Position numbers and translations under genes: made by a program. From Anaerolineae bacterium (lineage in GTDB: Bacteria; Chloroflexota; Anaerolineae; Anaerolineales; Anaerolineaceae), in assembly GCA_013178095.1 (NCBI GenBank), contig JABLXK010000003.1, positions 310,001 to 374,000 on the forward strand: 64,000 bases of DNA, written 5' to 3'. Under the pieces are notes generated by a model that saw only the letters and a program-made list of their open reading frames with translations, was not told where the DNA came from and did not search any database. Below are positions 25,548 through 33,914 of the stretch, one piece after another (positions within the stretch are counted from its first letter, which is position 1; the number at the start of each line of letters is the position of its first letter).

Positions 25548-26219
25548 TCAGACCTCGGCGGGTGTGTTCAATGTGTGCAGGTAGATCGGCGCCAGAGAAA
25601 TCACGTCGTCCGCCTGGCCTTTCTCCAATCGCTGTTCAGCCAATTGGGCCAGGATGGCCGGACGGCGCACATTTTGCGCCGGGCTGGCCAGCAGGGCATT
25701 GCGCCAGCGCCTTTCCAGTGTCTTGCGTTCCTCCGCGTCAATCTCACCGCAGATGATTGTTGGACGCTCAATGCGGCTTTCCAGTTCGCGGGCAGTGGTC
25801 ATAAAAATTTCACCCTGCGCTTGCCACGTCCCTTCAACAACCCGGTATTCGCGCGCGGCCAAACGGTCGCGCCCGGCCTTCAATAGCGCAATCAGGGGCT
25901 GTTCGCAAACCGGCTGGCAGGCGGCGCTGATATCCAAAGTCGGGATGCCGACCACCGGAATGCGCAAGGAAAGCGCCAGTCCCTTGGCAATGGCCAGGCC
26001 GATGCGCAGGCTGGTGAAAGAACCGGGTCCGGTGGCGACGGCAATGGCTTTCACGGCGTTGATCGGCAAGCCGCAATCGCCGGCCGCCGCCTGGATGGCA
26101 GGCGCCAGTTCAACCGTATGGCGCCGGTTGGTTCGCCAGACTTTCTCATAAAGCACCTGGGCATCGTCGCAAAGCGCAATGCCCATCCATTGGGTGGAGG
26201 AATCGATCGCCAGGATCAT
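25548..26219 (-). CDS. tsaB: tRNA t6A biosynthesis protein TsaB
   Basis: The 223-residue protein is a non-catalytic ASKHA-fold partner of TsaD in making N6-threonylcarbamoyladenosine at A37 of ANN-decoding tRNAs. It has the N-terminal [16 protein letters not shown], the conserved RTNRRHTVELAPAI, and ATGPGSFTSLRIGLAIAKGL, which is the most diagnostic stretch. Length is normal. Its start overlaps the tsaE stop by 4 nt. TsaD and TsaC are not in the window. Confidence 0.95.
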   Translation of the reverse strand: MILAIDSSTQWMGIALCDDAQVLYEKVWRTNRRHTVELAPAIQAAAGDCGLPINAVKAIAVATGPGSFTSLRIGLAIAKGLALSLRIPVVGIPTLDISAACQPVCEQPLIALLKAGRDRLAAREYRVVEGTWQAQGEIFMTTARELESRIERPTIICGEIDAEERKTLERRWRNALLASPAQNVRRPAILAQLAEQRLEKGQADDVISLAPIYLHTLNTPAEV

Positions 26220-26716
26220 TCCAGTCCCTTTAAGATATTCATGCGTAATTTTTCAATCATCTGTTCAAAACGCTTCCCGTGCGGGATGAAAAGCAGGCTG
26301 CGTTGTTCTTCATCCAGATATTTCATATTGACCCATAAGTGATCTTCCGGCAGGACGGATTTCACCCTTTCCGCCCATTCTACCAAAAACGGCCCGTCGG
26401 CGATCATGCCGGTCAGGTCCAGATCTTCCGCTTCAAGCGCATTCTGCACGCGGTAAGCGTCGAAATGGTTCATCTCGAAACCGCCGGTTTTGCGGTAGTT
26501 ATTGACCAACACAAAAGTGGGGCTGGTGACGGCATCCAGGCTGCCCCATCCTTGCGCAATACCCTGTACCAGGGTGGTTTTGCCTGCTCCCAACTCGCCG
26601 CTCAGGCAAATCACGTCGCCCGCTTGCAGGGATGATCCCAGGCGGATGCCGATGCGCCGGGTTTGCTCCGGGCTGCGGCTGATGAATTCGAAGGAATGGG
26701 CGTCCAATATTGGCAT
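26216..26716 (-). CDS. tsaE: tRNA t6A biosynthesis ATPase TsaE
   Basis: The 166-residue P-loop ATPase regulates the TsaB-TsaD complex. The Walker A motif is GELGAGKTT (about residues 40-48). SPTFVLVN is the family signature, followed by HFDAYRV and VEWAERV. TAAAAT lies 6 nt upstream of the ATG on the minus strand, without a Shine-Dalgarno site, so transcription may start at the start codon. The genes for the glycolipid synthase upstream (20 nt gap) and tsaB downstream (4 nt overlap) are on the same strand. Confidence 0.95.
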   Translation of the reverse strand: MPILDAHSFEFISRSPEQTRRIGIRLGSSLQAGDVICLSGELGAGKTTLVQGIAQGWGSLDAVTSPTFVLVNNYRKTGGFEMNHFDAYRVQNALEAEDLDLTGMIADGPFLVEWAERVKSVLPEDHLWVNMKYLDEEQRSLLFIPHGKRFEQMIEKLRMNILKGLE

Positions 26717-26736
26717 AGGTCTATTTTAACTGGAGT

Positions 26737-27870
26737 TTAAAGTCCGGCTTTTTCGGCAATGGCGCGCGCGATATCGCGCGAAGCGCGCGGCCTGGCCAGG
26801 CGGGCGGCGTTGTCCACCGCTGTCTGTCTTTTTTCGGGATGCTCGATCCATGCGCGCAGCGTTTCCACAATCGCTTCCGGTTCCGGCGCCCAAACGCCCG
26901 CGCCTTCGTCGGTCACATAAGCAACATTGCCTTCTTCCTGGCCTGAGATGCGGTGATAAAGAATGATCGGCAGGCCGGCAATCAAGGCTTCGCAGATGGT
27001 ACCCGGTCCGGCTTTGCTGATCAGCACATCGGCGGCTTGCATCAATTCCGGCATGTCTTTAACAAATCCATAGATGAAAGCGGGCGAATTCCAAGCGTGT
27101 TTCTCCAGTTTGGCTTGCAGTTTGGCATTGCGGCCGGCAACGATTGCCAGCGTGGCTTCCAGCCTGGCTTCGTTGATTTTTATGGACACTTCGCCCAGCG
27201 GCCCCATACCTTCGCCGCCGCCCACCAGCAAAACCGTGAAGTTATCCTCCGGCCAGCCCAACTTGCGGCGCAATGCCCGCTTATCGGCGGAAGGATGGCA
27301 AAAACGGTCGGCGACCGGCAGGCCGATCACCTTCAACTTGTCCGGTTCAATATCCAGGTCGATGGCGTTTTGATAGGCCTGCGGGGTGGGTACGATGATC
27401 AGATCCGCCAGGTTATTGAACCAGGCACAGTGCGTGGAAACCAGGTCGGTCACCACCGTGATATACGGCGTGGGGTCGTTGCGTTTTTTCCTGGCTCGCA
27501 GAATAGGCGTGTTGATCAGGGGGTGCACCGATACGATCACATCGCAAGGGTGTTTGCGCAGCAGGCGGTACATGTACAACCGCACGTAAGGCCAGAGCGC
27601 CGCGTAAATCAGGCGCATGCGGTGCGGATCGTCGGTGGTTTCAAAAGACAGTTTCCAAAGCTCGTCCATGCGGGACATAGCCGGATAGGTCGGCCCTGCC
27701 AGGTTGAGGGGCGGAGGGGAATAGTCCGCGAAAAAGTCCACCATTTCCCAGGTGAATCTTTCGGGATATTCCAAATTCAGGGCTTCGATGATCGCTTCCG
27801 CCGCGCTGCGGTGGCCGCCGCCCGTATCCGAAAATAAAAAAAGGATATGGGGATTTTTTTTATCGGTCAT
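26737..27870 (-). CDS. MGDG synthase/UgtP-like glycosyltransferase (GT28)
   Basis: The 377-residue GT-B enzyme resembles processive diacylglycerol glycosyltransferases. The N-terminal MGDG-synthase domain has FSDTGGGHRSAAEAII; the C-terminal GT28 lobe has VLLVGGGEGMGPLGE, IYGFVKDMPELMQAAD and the donor motif SKAGPGTICEALIAGLP. It would build glycolipids such as mono- or digalactosyl- or glucosyl-diacylglycerol at the inner face of the membrane. The start overlaps the end of the DUF951 gene by 11 nt. Confidence 0.92.
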   Translation of the reverse strand: MTDKKNPHILFLFSDTGGGHRSAAEAIIEALNLEYPERFTWEMVDFFADYSPPPLNLAGPTYPAMSRMDELWKLSFETTDDPHRMRLIYAALWPYVRLYMYRLLRKHPCDVIVSVHPLINTPILRARKKRNDPTPYITVVTDLVSTHCAWFNNLADLIIVPTPQAYQNAIDLDIEPDKLKVIGLPVADRFCHPSADKRALRRKLGWPEDNFTVLLVGGGEGMGPLGEVSIKINEARLEATLAIVAGRNAKLQAKLEKHAWNSPAFIYGFVKDMPELMQAADVLISKAGPGTICEALIAGLPIILYHRISGQEEGNVAYVTDEGAGVWAPEPEAIVETLRAWIEHPEKRQTAVDNAARLARPRASRDIARAIAEKAGL

Positions 27871-28063
27871 GCTCTACTGTTTTACCCAGGTTTTTCTTCA
27901 GGCGATTTTTCAGCTCCCTGCGGGTCAGCATCACCCGGCGGTTGCAGGTCATGCATTCCAGGCCGATATCCGCGCCCAGCCGTACCACTTTCCAGGTATA
28001 TCCCCCACAGGGGTGTGGCTTCTTCAACTGCAAGACATCGTTCATGTCCAGGTCCGGGAGCAT
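27860..28063 (-). CDS. DUF951 domain protein
   Basis: The 67-residue protein shows the full DUF951 pattern: DVLQLKKPHPCGGYTWKVVR, then GADIGLECMTCNRRVML. Three Cys (PHPC and CMTC) could bind a metal. The function is unknown; the family is common in Gram-positive and Chloroflexota genomes. The ATG at 28063 follows TATAAT (plus 28070-28075) by 6 nt, so the mRNA may be leaderless. It heads the long minus-strand run and is divergent from the M50 protease gene, 54 nt away. Confidence 0.9.
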   Translation of the reverse strand: MLPDLDMNDVLQLKKPHPCGGYTWKVVRLGADIGLECMTCNRRVMLTRRELKNRLKKNLGKTVEHDR

Positions 28064-28082
28064 GGTTGGATTATATCGCAAG

Positions 28083-28111
28083 TTGTCTTGGGGCCGCTTT
28101 GCGATTATAGT
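28083..28111 (+). promoter_or_regulatory. Promoter for the M50 protease gene, leaderless type
   Basis: TTGTCT (28083-28088), a 17-nt spacer and TATAGT (28106-28111) precede the ATG at 28118 by 6 nt. No ribosome-binding site fits in that space. Confidence 0.6.
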
Positions 28112-28117
28112 TAAGCC

Positions 28118-28765
28118 ATGTTCAATCAATCTCCCGCCGATTTGATCTCCGCGATCATCACGCTGTTGATCGCATTCACATTTCACGAATTCGCGCACGC
28201 CTGGATGGCCACGCGTTTCGGCGACGACACCCCGCGCCTGTTCGGGCGCCTGACCCTCAACCCGTTGAGCCACCTGGATGTGATGGGCAGCCTGATGCTG
28301 ATCTTCACTGGCTTTGGCTGGGCCAAGCCGGTGCCGGTCAATCCGCAGCGCATCCGCCAGCATTCGCCTTCCGGGTTGATGCTGGTGGCGCTTTCCGGCC
28401 CGCTGGCGAATTTCATGCTGGCTTTCCTGGCAGCTATCCCGCTGCGGTTCGGCTGGTTGCAGCCCAGCCCAGCGCTGGTCAGTTTTTTGCCGACGCCGTA
28501 TTACTTCACGCTTTATTTCCTGTTCACCAACCTGGATTTGATGATTTTTAATTTAATACCGCTGCCCCCGCTGGATGGCGAGGAAATTTTGCTGTACCTG
28601 CTGCCCGCCGAGTGGGAGCGAAAATGGGAAACGTTGAGGCCGTACGGGCCGTATTTACTGTTGTTCCTCCTGCTGGTCGGCCCGATGATCGGCTTCAGCC
28701 TGGTGGACGCGGTGCTTTCGCCGTTGATCACCGGGCTGGCGCGCATGCTGCTGGGAGGTTTCTAA
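28118..28765 (+). CDS. Site-2-protease family (M50) membrane metalloprotease
   Basis: The 215-residue membrane protein has the zinc motif HEFAH in the first helix (about residue 23) and the third ligand in NLIPLPPLDGEEIL (the family NPxPxxDG). Hydrophobic helices are at about 8-30, 88-110, 130-150 and 175-200. The compact M50B form without a PDZ domain is typical of the FtsH-independent 'site-2 protease family' proteins, which cut substrates inside the membrane. The substrate is unknown. Confidence 0.92.
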   Translation: MFNQSPADLISAIITLLIAFTFHEFAHAWMATRFGDDTPRLFGRLTLNPLSHLDVMGSLMLIFTGFGWAKPVPVNPQRIRQHSPSGLMLVALSGPLANFMLAFLAAIPLRFGWLQPSPALVSFLPTPYYFTLYFLFTNLDLMIFNLIPLPPLDGEEILLYLLPAEWERKWETLRPYGPYLLLFLLLVGPMIGFSLVDAVLSPLITGLARMLLGGF

Positions 28766-28849
28766 TGCCCGCAGATGTGGCGCTTCCCGGGTTGAGCAGA
28801 GCTGCAAAACCGGTTCTCGCGCGGCTGCCCGCATTGGGAAAATGAGCGT

Positions 28850-29113
28850 ATGGCCTATTACTGCTACCTGCTGCAATGTGCCGATGGAACCTACTACTGC
28901 GGCTGGACCAAGGACGTGCAGCGGCGGCTGGATACGCATAACAAAGGCCGGGGGGCGAAATATACCCGCATACGCCGGCCGGTGACCCTGGTTTATTACG
29001 AAGAACTTTCCAATCAATCCGAAGCCATGCGCCGCGAACACAAATTGAAGCAGAAAACCCGCGAGCAAAAAGCATTGTTAATCCAGAAATTCAGCGAGGG
29101 CAGCCATGAGTGA
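28850..29113 (+). CDS. GIY-YIG nuclease domain protein (UPF0213-like)
   Basis: The 87-residue protein consists of one GIY-YIG domain: YCYLLQCADGTYYCGWTKD, with YYCGWT in the YIG position, then RRLDTHNKGRGAKYTR and a late Glu/Lys-rich helix (SEAMRREHKLKQ). Proteins of this size are widespread, and a DNA repair or processing role is suspected but not proven. It overlaps the galactokinase start by 8 nt, so the two are co-translated. Confidence 0.92.
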   Translation: MAYYCYLLQCADGTYYCGWTKDVQRRLDTHNKGRGAKYTRIRRPVTLVYYEELSNQSEAMRREHKLKQKTREQKALLIQKFSEGSHE

Positions 29114-30260
29114 TCCGTTTGAACAACTCCCCGATTGGGAAATCCGCGTGATCTCGCCGGGCAGGGTGAACCTGTTGGGTGAACACGTCGATTATAACCA
29201 GGGGATGGTGCTGCCGATCGCCATCGACCGTTTTGTGCGCCTGGCTGCCCGCCCGCGCGCGGACGATCTGGTGACGATTGAATCGCTGGACCTGAAAAGC
29301 AGGCTGCAATTCAAGCTGGAAGATCTGGATCAGCGCGTGGACGCGCAGGGGAAAGCCCTGGCTGGCTGGGCGCTGTATCCGGCCGGGGTAGCCTGGGCGC
29401 TGCGCGCCGGCGGGCTGGAGGTGCGCGGGTTGGACGCCGTGCTGGCTTCCGACCTGCCCATTGGGGCAGGCTTGAGCAGTTCGGCGGCCCTGGAACTGGC
29501 TTTCGCCCTGGCCTGGCAGGCCGCCGGCGGCTGGCAGCTCGAGCGCATGGCGCTGGCGCAGCTCTGCCAGCGCGCCGAGAATGCCTACGCGGGCGTGGCC
29601 TGCGGATTGATGGATCAATTCGCCTGTGCGCACGGCGTGGCGCGCCACGCGCTTTATTTCGACACGCGCAGCCTGCAATGGCAGCCGCTGCCCATGCCGC
29701 CGGATAGCGCGGTGGTGATCGCCGATTCCGGCATGCGCCGCCAGTTGGCGGCTTCCGGCTACAACCAACGGCGCGCCGAATGCGAGCAGGCTGTCAGCCT
29801 TCTGCGGACGCGTCTGCCTGATCTCCGGTCGCTGCGGGATTTAAACGCGGCTCAGTTGGATGAATATGGGGATTGCCTTCCGCCTGAAATCCGCAAACGC
29901 GCGCGCCACGTGGTTGAGGAAATCGCGCGCGTTCAGCAAGCCTGTTTTTGCCTGGTGCAGGATGACGCGGCCGGGTTTGGACGGCTGATGGCCGCCGGTC
30001 ATGCTTCGCTGCGCGATCTGTTTGAGGTCAGCCTGCCCGAATTGGATGGGTTGGTGGAAGCGGCCTTATCGATCGAGGGCTGCCATGGCGCGCGCCTGAC
30101 CGGCGCAGGCTTTGGCGGCTGCACAGTCAACCTGGTTGCCAGGCATGCCGCCGTGGATTTCATGAACACGCTGGAAAAGCGTTACCAGCAGGATTTCGGC
30201 CGTCAGGCGCTTATTTATTGCTGCCAGCCTTCGCGCGGCGCCCACCTCCTGGGAACTTAA
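29106..30260 (+). CDS. galK: Galactokinase
   Basis: The 384-residue GHMP kinase phosphorylates galactose at C1. The galactokinase signature is GRVNLLGEHVDYNQGMVLP, the ATP loop is IGAGLSSSAALELAFALAW (GLSSSAA), the catalytic Asp region is GLMDQFACAHG, and the third motif is GARLTGAGFGGCTVNL. Length fits the family. The sugar phosphate could enter either central metabolism or the nucleotide-sugar pool for envelope glycans. No galT or galE is adjacent. Confidence 0.93.
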   Translation: MSDPFEQLPDWEIRVISPGRVNLLGEHVDYNQGMVLPIAIDRFVRLAARPRADDLVTIESLDLKSRLQFKLEDLDQRVDAQGKALAGWALYPAGVAWALRAGGLEVRGLDAVLASDLPIGAGLSSSAALELAFALAWQAAGGWQLERMALAQLCQRAENAYAGVACGLMDQFACAHGVARHALYFDTRSLQWQPLPMPPDSAVVIADSGMRRQLAASGYNQRRAECEQAVSLLRTRLPDLRSLRDLNAAQLDEYGDCLPPEIRKRARHVVEEIARVQQACFCLVQDDAAGFGRLMAAGHASLRDLFEVSLPELDGLVEAALSIEGCHGARLTGAGFGGCTVNLVARHAAVDFMNTLEKRYQQDFGRQALIYCCQPSRGAHLLGT

Positions 30261-30263
30261 ACA

Positions 30264-30297
30264 AAAACCGTCCCGGTGACAAAAAGGGGCGGTTTTA
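30264..30297 (+). terminator. Terminator after galK
   Basis: AAACCGTCCC pairs with GGGGCGGTTT around an A-rich loop, followed by TTATT. One mismatch is present in the stem. Confidence 0.7.
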
Positions 30298-30317
30298 TTG
30301 GATAAGGTAATGAATGT

Positions 30318-30872
30318 TTAATCAGTGAAAACCGGCAGGTGCCCGAGCGCGATGACTTCCTTCCAGTCGCTTTCGTCGCCCTCGGTGAAGATGGCGGCTT
30401 CGAAGGCAATCGTGCCGCCGGCTTTTTCCAGGATGGAGCGCATGCCGTTGAGCGTTGAACCTGTGCTGATCACGTCGTCCACGATCGCGACCTTTTTCCC
30501 TTTGATCAAAGAAATATCTTTTTCATCGAGAATAAGCGTTTGCGGTTTGCCGGTGGTGATCGATAACGTTTCGGCTTGGATGGCGTTGCCCATATAGATC
30601 TTATAATCCTTGCGCAGCACCACATAGGGTTTGCGGGTTTCCACGGCCAGCGCGTGAATGAAGGGGATGCTCTTGGATTCGGCGGTGACCAGCACGTCGT
30701 AATCTTTATCCGCCAGCTTTTTAGCCATTTCCCTGGCGCTAGCAGTCACCAGTTCCACATCCCCCAGAATGTTGAGGATGGCGATTTTCAGGCCCGGTTT
30801 AATCTCGAACAAGCGCAGGTCGCGTTTCACCCCGCCGATCTCGATGGGATAGAATTCACGTTTTTCAGCCAT
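30318..30872 (-). CDS. Type I phosphoribosyltransferase (adenine/xanthine PRT-like)
   Basis: The 184-residue protein carries the PRPP-binding loop VAIVDDVISTGSTL, and an upstream VLVTAESKSIPFIHALA that matches the 'A-E-rG--la' motif of adenine/xanthine phosphoribosyltransferases. These salvage a purine base with PRPP. The N-terminal about 25 residues are unusual for Apt, so the base specificity is uncertain and a regulatory PRT is possible. It is a single-gene unit between the galK terminator and a repeat-filled spacer. Confidence 0.85.
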   Translation of the reverse strand: MAEKREFYPIEIGGVKRDLRLFEIKPGLKIAILNILGDVELVTASAREMAKKLADKDYDVLVTAESKSIPFIHALAVETRKPYVVLRKDYKIYMGNAIQAETLSITTGKPQTLILDEKDISLIKGKKVAIVDDVISTGSTLNGMRSILEKAGGTIAFEAAIFTEGDESDWKEVIALGHLPVFTD

Positions 30873-30969
30873 AGTTGACTCCAGAAATCGATATAAAAAT
30901 CCGCTTGTAGTGTATCACAACCTGCGGGCATGGTTAGCTGATTTATTTGGAAGCACGTAAATAAAATAT

Positions 30970-31103
30970 TAACCACAAATAAACACCGATGAGTAATTGA
31001 ATGTAATGAGGCTGATCTCGCGCATGTCTGATGTGGTAGCCGTAATTGGTGATTATTTTTTTTATGTTTTCGCGAACCCGGCGTAGCCGGGTGTGGCGAT
31101 CTC
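30970..31103. repeat. Intergenic repeat cluster with a GCGATCTC element
   Basis: A reverse copy of the 'TCTGCGTTCATCTGTGGTT'-type repeat (AACCACAAATAAACACCGATG) begins at 30970. The GCGATCTC element at 31064-31103 has hairpin arms ACCCGGC / GCCGGGT. The gap 30873-31387 has no convincing gene; short frames here are products of repeats. Confidence 0.6.
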
Positions 31104-31224
31104 GGAGATAATCGACACAGGGTAGCCACAAGCAATCCATGAGACAGTCATCAAAAGAAGCCTTCTGTCGGAGCAGAAGCAAGTACTCGATTCAATCCTC
31201 TTTATGTATTGATTTTTTAAGTAG

Positions 31225-31320
31225 TAGGGCGGCTTTCCATAGCCGCCTCTTTATATTTGTGGTGCGTATGGAAACGCGCCCTACTTGCTTGGAAATGTAG
31301 GGCGGCTTTCTATAGCCGCC
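31225..31320. repeat. Three TAGGGCGGCT-type hairpins
   Basis: Hairpins GGCGGCT-TTCCAT-AGCCGCC (31228-31247), GGTGCGT-ATGGAA-ACGCGCC (31261-31280, opposite orientation, one mismatch) and GGCGGCT-TTCTAT-AGCCGCC (31301-31320) share the TAGGG flank and TTCCAT loop with the 41-bp array at 10231-10476. Their stem sequences differ and compensate. Confidence 0.7.
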
Positions 31321-31387
31321 ACTTAATGTATTTAGCACGTATACTTGAAACCAACGAGCACTGGTGGAAACGCGCCTCACTGGATAT

Positions 31388-32026
31388 TTATTTTTTCTTG
31401 TCTTTCGTAGAGTTCCCCATAAACTCCGGCATAGTGGCATGCCCGGGCTGCGAGATCCCCTCGCGCTTGAAAATCTTCCAAACCGTCAACAGGATGATGC
31501 GCATGTCCAGCCAAAACGACCAGTGATCCACGTACCACACGTCCAGCGCGAATTTCTCCTCCCAGGTCAGCGCATTGCGCCCGTTGACCTGCGCCCAGCC
31601 GGTAATACCCGGCAAAACATCGTGCCGGCGCGCCTGCTGGGGAGAGTACCTCTCCAAATATTGAACCAGCAGCGGGCGCGGCCCTACCACGCTCATATCC
31701 CCTTTCAACACGTTCAGGAATTCCGGCAGCTCGTCCAGGCTGCTGCGCCGCAGGAAAGCTCCCAGGCGCGTGATGCGCTGTTCGTCCGGCAGAAGCTCGC
31801 CATCCGCGCCGCGCGCGTCGCGCATCGTGCGGAATTTGACCAGGTGGAACAGCTTGCCGCCCAATCCCGGCCGCTTTTGGGTAAATAATACCGGCCATCC
31901 TTGGGCGAGCGCCAGCCAAACCGCCAGCAGCAGAATCACGGGGGAAAGGATGATCAGCGCCGACAGCGAAAAAACGACATCGAAAAGCCTTTTGCAGAGC
32001 GGTACTGCGCGCGCGTATGTTTTCAT
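31388..32026 (-). CDS. Initiating sugar transferase (bacterial sugar transferase, WbaP/ExoY/PglC type)
   Basis: The 212-residue protein has one N-terminal hydrophobic segment (LFDVVFSLSALIILSPVILL) and the catalytic domain of polyprenyl-phosphate phosphosugar transferases. Landmarks are VLFTQKRPGLGGKLFHLVKF, the RTMR motif, LRRSSLDELPEFLNVLKGDM, VGPRPLL, and PGITGWAQVNGRN. It transfers a sugar-1-phosphate to undecaprenyl phosphate, the first membrane step of polysaccharide synthesis. It lies 3.3 kb from the cluster at 15-28 kb and could start that pathway. The ATG at 32026 fits the family N-terminus better than the ATG 23 codons upstream. Confidence 0.94.
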   Translation of the reverse strand: MKTYARAVPLCKRLFDVVFSLSALIILSPVILLLAVWLALAQGWPVLFTQKRPGLGGKLFHLVKFRTMRDARGADGELLPDEQRITRLGAFLRRSSLDELPEFLNVLKGDMSVVGPRPLLVQYLERYSPQQARRHDVLPGITGWAQVNGRNALTWEEKFALDVWYVDHWSFWLDMRIILLTVWKIFKREGISQPGHATMPEFMGNSTKDKKK

Positions 32027-32108
32027 CCCACAACATTTTACCAAACCCGAACTGCCTCCCATGGGTTGTCTACGATATAATAATTCCAAATGCACAAAGG
32101 TTGATGCG

Positions 32109-32357
32109 ATGGAAAATCAAATCATCATTGAGTATTGTGTTCCTTGCGGTTTTGAAAATCAAGCCAGACAACTGGCACAGGATTTGGGCGCCATGTTCAG
32201 CGAAAAAATTGGCGAAGTAACCCTGGAGCCCACCCGGCTGATCGGCAGTTTTGAGGTCTTCTATCAGGGCGAGCTGGTTTTCTCCAAGAAGAAATCCGGT
32301 AGGCTGCCCCAACCCGGCGAGGTGGAACAAATTTTGTTTGAAAGGTTGAAGAAATAG
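32109..32357 (+). CDS. SelW/Rdx family thioredoxin-like protein (Cys form)
   Basis: The 82-residue protein has the Rdx fold of the SelT/SelW/SelH family: IIIEYCVPCGFENQARQLA, with CxxC in place of the Cys-x-x-Sec of selenoproteins, then VTLEPTRLIGSFEVFYQGEL and a final FSKKKSGRLPQPGEVEQIL. A redox role is likely; substrates are unknown. AAAGG lies 8 nt upstream of the ATG. It is 4 nt from trpS and probably in the same operon, with dtd following. Confidence 0.9.
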   Translation: MENQIIIEYCVPCGFENQARQLAQDLGAMFSEKIGEVTLEPTRLIGSFEVFYQGELVFSKKKSGRLPQPGEVEQILFERLKK

Positions 32358-32361
32358 ATTC

Positions 32362-33348
32362 ATGGCAAAAAAAGGACGTGTATTCTCCGGCGCCCGGCCG
32401 ACCGGCCGCCAGCATTTAGGCAACTACCTGGGCGCAATTAAAAATTACGTAGCGCTTCAGGAAGACTACGATTGCGTGTATTGCATCGTGGATTATCATG
32501 CATTGACCACCATGGAAACCACACAGAATCTGAAAGAGAATACGCTGCAAATGGCGCTGGATTGGCTGGCTGCCGGCATGGATCCGCGGCGGTCGATCAT
32601 CTTCATCCAGTCGCACGTACCCGAGCTGGCCAATTTGCACACCGTCCTGTCCATGGTAGCACCCCTGGGGAAATTGACTGATCTTCCCACCTTCAAAGAA
32701 AAAGTGCGCGAACAGCCGCATAACGTGAATTACGGGTTGGTGGGTTACCCGGTGTTGATGTCAGCCGATATTTTGTTGTACAAGGCCGATACCGTGCCGG
32801 TGGGCGAAGATCAGGCGCCGCACATCGAATTTGCCCGCGAAATGGCGCGCTCTTTCAACTACCGCTTTGGGGCCAATGTGCTGATTGAACCCCAGATGAA
32901 AGCGACTGAATTTCCGCGCGTTCTGGGTACCGACGGTGAAAGGAAAATGAGCAAGAGCCTGAACAATCACATCGAAATTTCTTCCTCTCCCGAAGAAACC
33001 CAAAAACGGGTGATGACCATGGTTACCGATCCCGCCCGCAAACTGCGCAGCGATCCGGGCAACCCGGACGTTTGCAACGTGTACAGTATGCACAAGATGT
33101 TCTCCAGCCGTGAAGAGATCGATATGGTCAACGTGGAATGCCGCCGCGCCGGCATCGGCTGCGTGGACTGCAAAAAACTGCTGGCGAAAAACATGAACCA
33201 TTATTTCGAGCCTTTCCGCGGGAAACGCGCCGAGCTCAGCCAGCATCCCGAGCAAATCTGGGATATCCTGGATGACGGCGCCAACCGCGCGCGCGCGATT
33301 GCCTCGCAAACCATGCAGGAAGTGCGCGCCGCCATCGGCTTGCCCTAA
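32362..33348 (+). CDS. trpS: Tryptophanyl-tRNA synthetase
   Basis: The 328-residue class I synthetase charges tRNA-Trp. The HIGH-like motif is in ARPTGRQHLGNYLGAI, which is the usual TrpRS form. SADILLYKADTVPVGEDQ forms part of the active site, and KMSKS is at about 195-199. The C-terminal helical anticodon-binding domain has a Cys-containing segment AGIGCVDCKKLLAKNM. Length is normal. It is in an operon with the SelW-like gene before it (4 nt) and dtd after it (17 nt). Confidence 0.97.
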   Translation: MAKKGRVFSGARPTGRQHLGNYLGAIKNYVALQEDYDCVYCIVDYHALTTMETTQNLKENTLQMALDWLAAGMDPRRSIIFIQSHVPELANLHTVLSMVAPLGKLTDLPTFKEKVREQPHNVNYGLVGYPVLMSADILLYKADTVPVGEDQAPHIEFAREMARSFNYRFGANVLIEPQMKATEFPRVLGTDGERKMSKSLNNHIEISSSPEETQKRVMTMVTDPARKLRSDPGNPDVCNVYSMHKMFSSREEIDMVNVECRRAGIGCVDCKKLLAKNMNHYFEPFRGKRAELSQHPEQIWDILDDGANRARAIASQTMQEVRAAIGLP

Positions 33349-33365
33349 ACGGAACGAGGTCGGGT

Positions 33366-33803
33366 TTGCGCGCCGTCATTCAAAGGGTCAATCAAGGCCA
33401 GGTTCGCGTAAATAACCAGATCCTTGCCAGCATCGGCATGGGTCTGGTGATCCTGCTGGGTATCGAGAACGAAGACACCCGCGAGAAAGCCGATCAGCTC
33501 AGCCGCAAAATCGCCGCCTTGCGCATCTTCAGCGACCCCCAAGGCAAGATGAACCTGTCCGTGCGCGACATCCAGGGCGGCGCGATCGTGGTTTCGCAAT
33601 TCACTTTGATGGCCGATACGCAAAAAGGCAACCGCCCTTCCTTTTTTAAGGCCGCTCCTCCTGAAATCGCCAGTCCGCTGGTGGATTATTTCATTGCCGC
33701 AATGGAAAAGGAAGGGGTACCGACGCAATCCGGCGAATTCGCCGCCCACATGCTGGTGGAAATTCACAACGACGGTCCGGTCACCATCCTGCTTGAAGCG
33801 TAA
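33366..33803 (+). CDS. dtd: D-aminoacyl-tRNA deacylase
   Basis: The 145-residue enzyme hydrolyses D-amino acids from mischarged tRNA. The family motifs are MRAVIQRV at the start, SQFTL in the middle and HNDGPVTI near the end (the Gly-cisPro loop). The start is TTG at 33366 with GAGG upstream. The pairing with trpS in one operon makes a quality-control unit. Confidence 0.96.
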   Translation: MRAVIQRVNQGQVRVNNQILASIGMGLVILLGIENEDTREKADQLSRKIAALRIFSDPQGKMNLSVRDIQGGAIVVSQFTLMADTQKGNRPSFFKAAPPEIASPLVDYFIAAMEKEGVPTQSGEFAAHMLVEIHNDGPVTILLEA

Positions 33804-33914
33804 ACCGGGCAGCTCCCCCCTGCACAACAATTATTTACTTTTCTCGTATATATTAAACGGTGAAATGACCTATTATTAAGATGGCATTGATGTCCGTTTA
33901 ATTTGGAGGAACAA

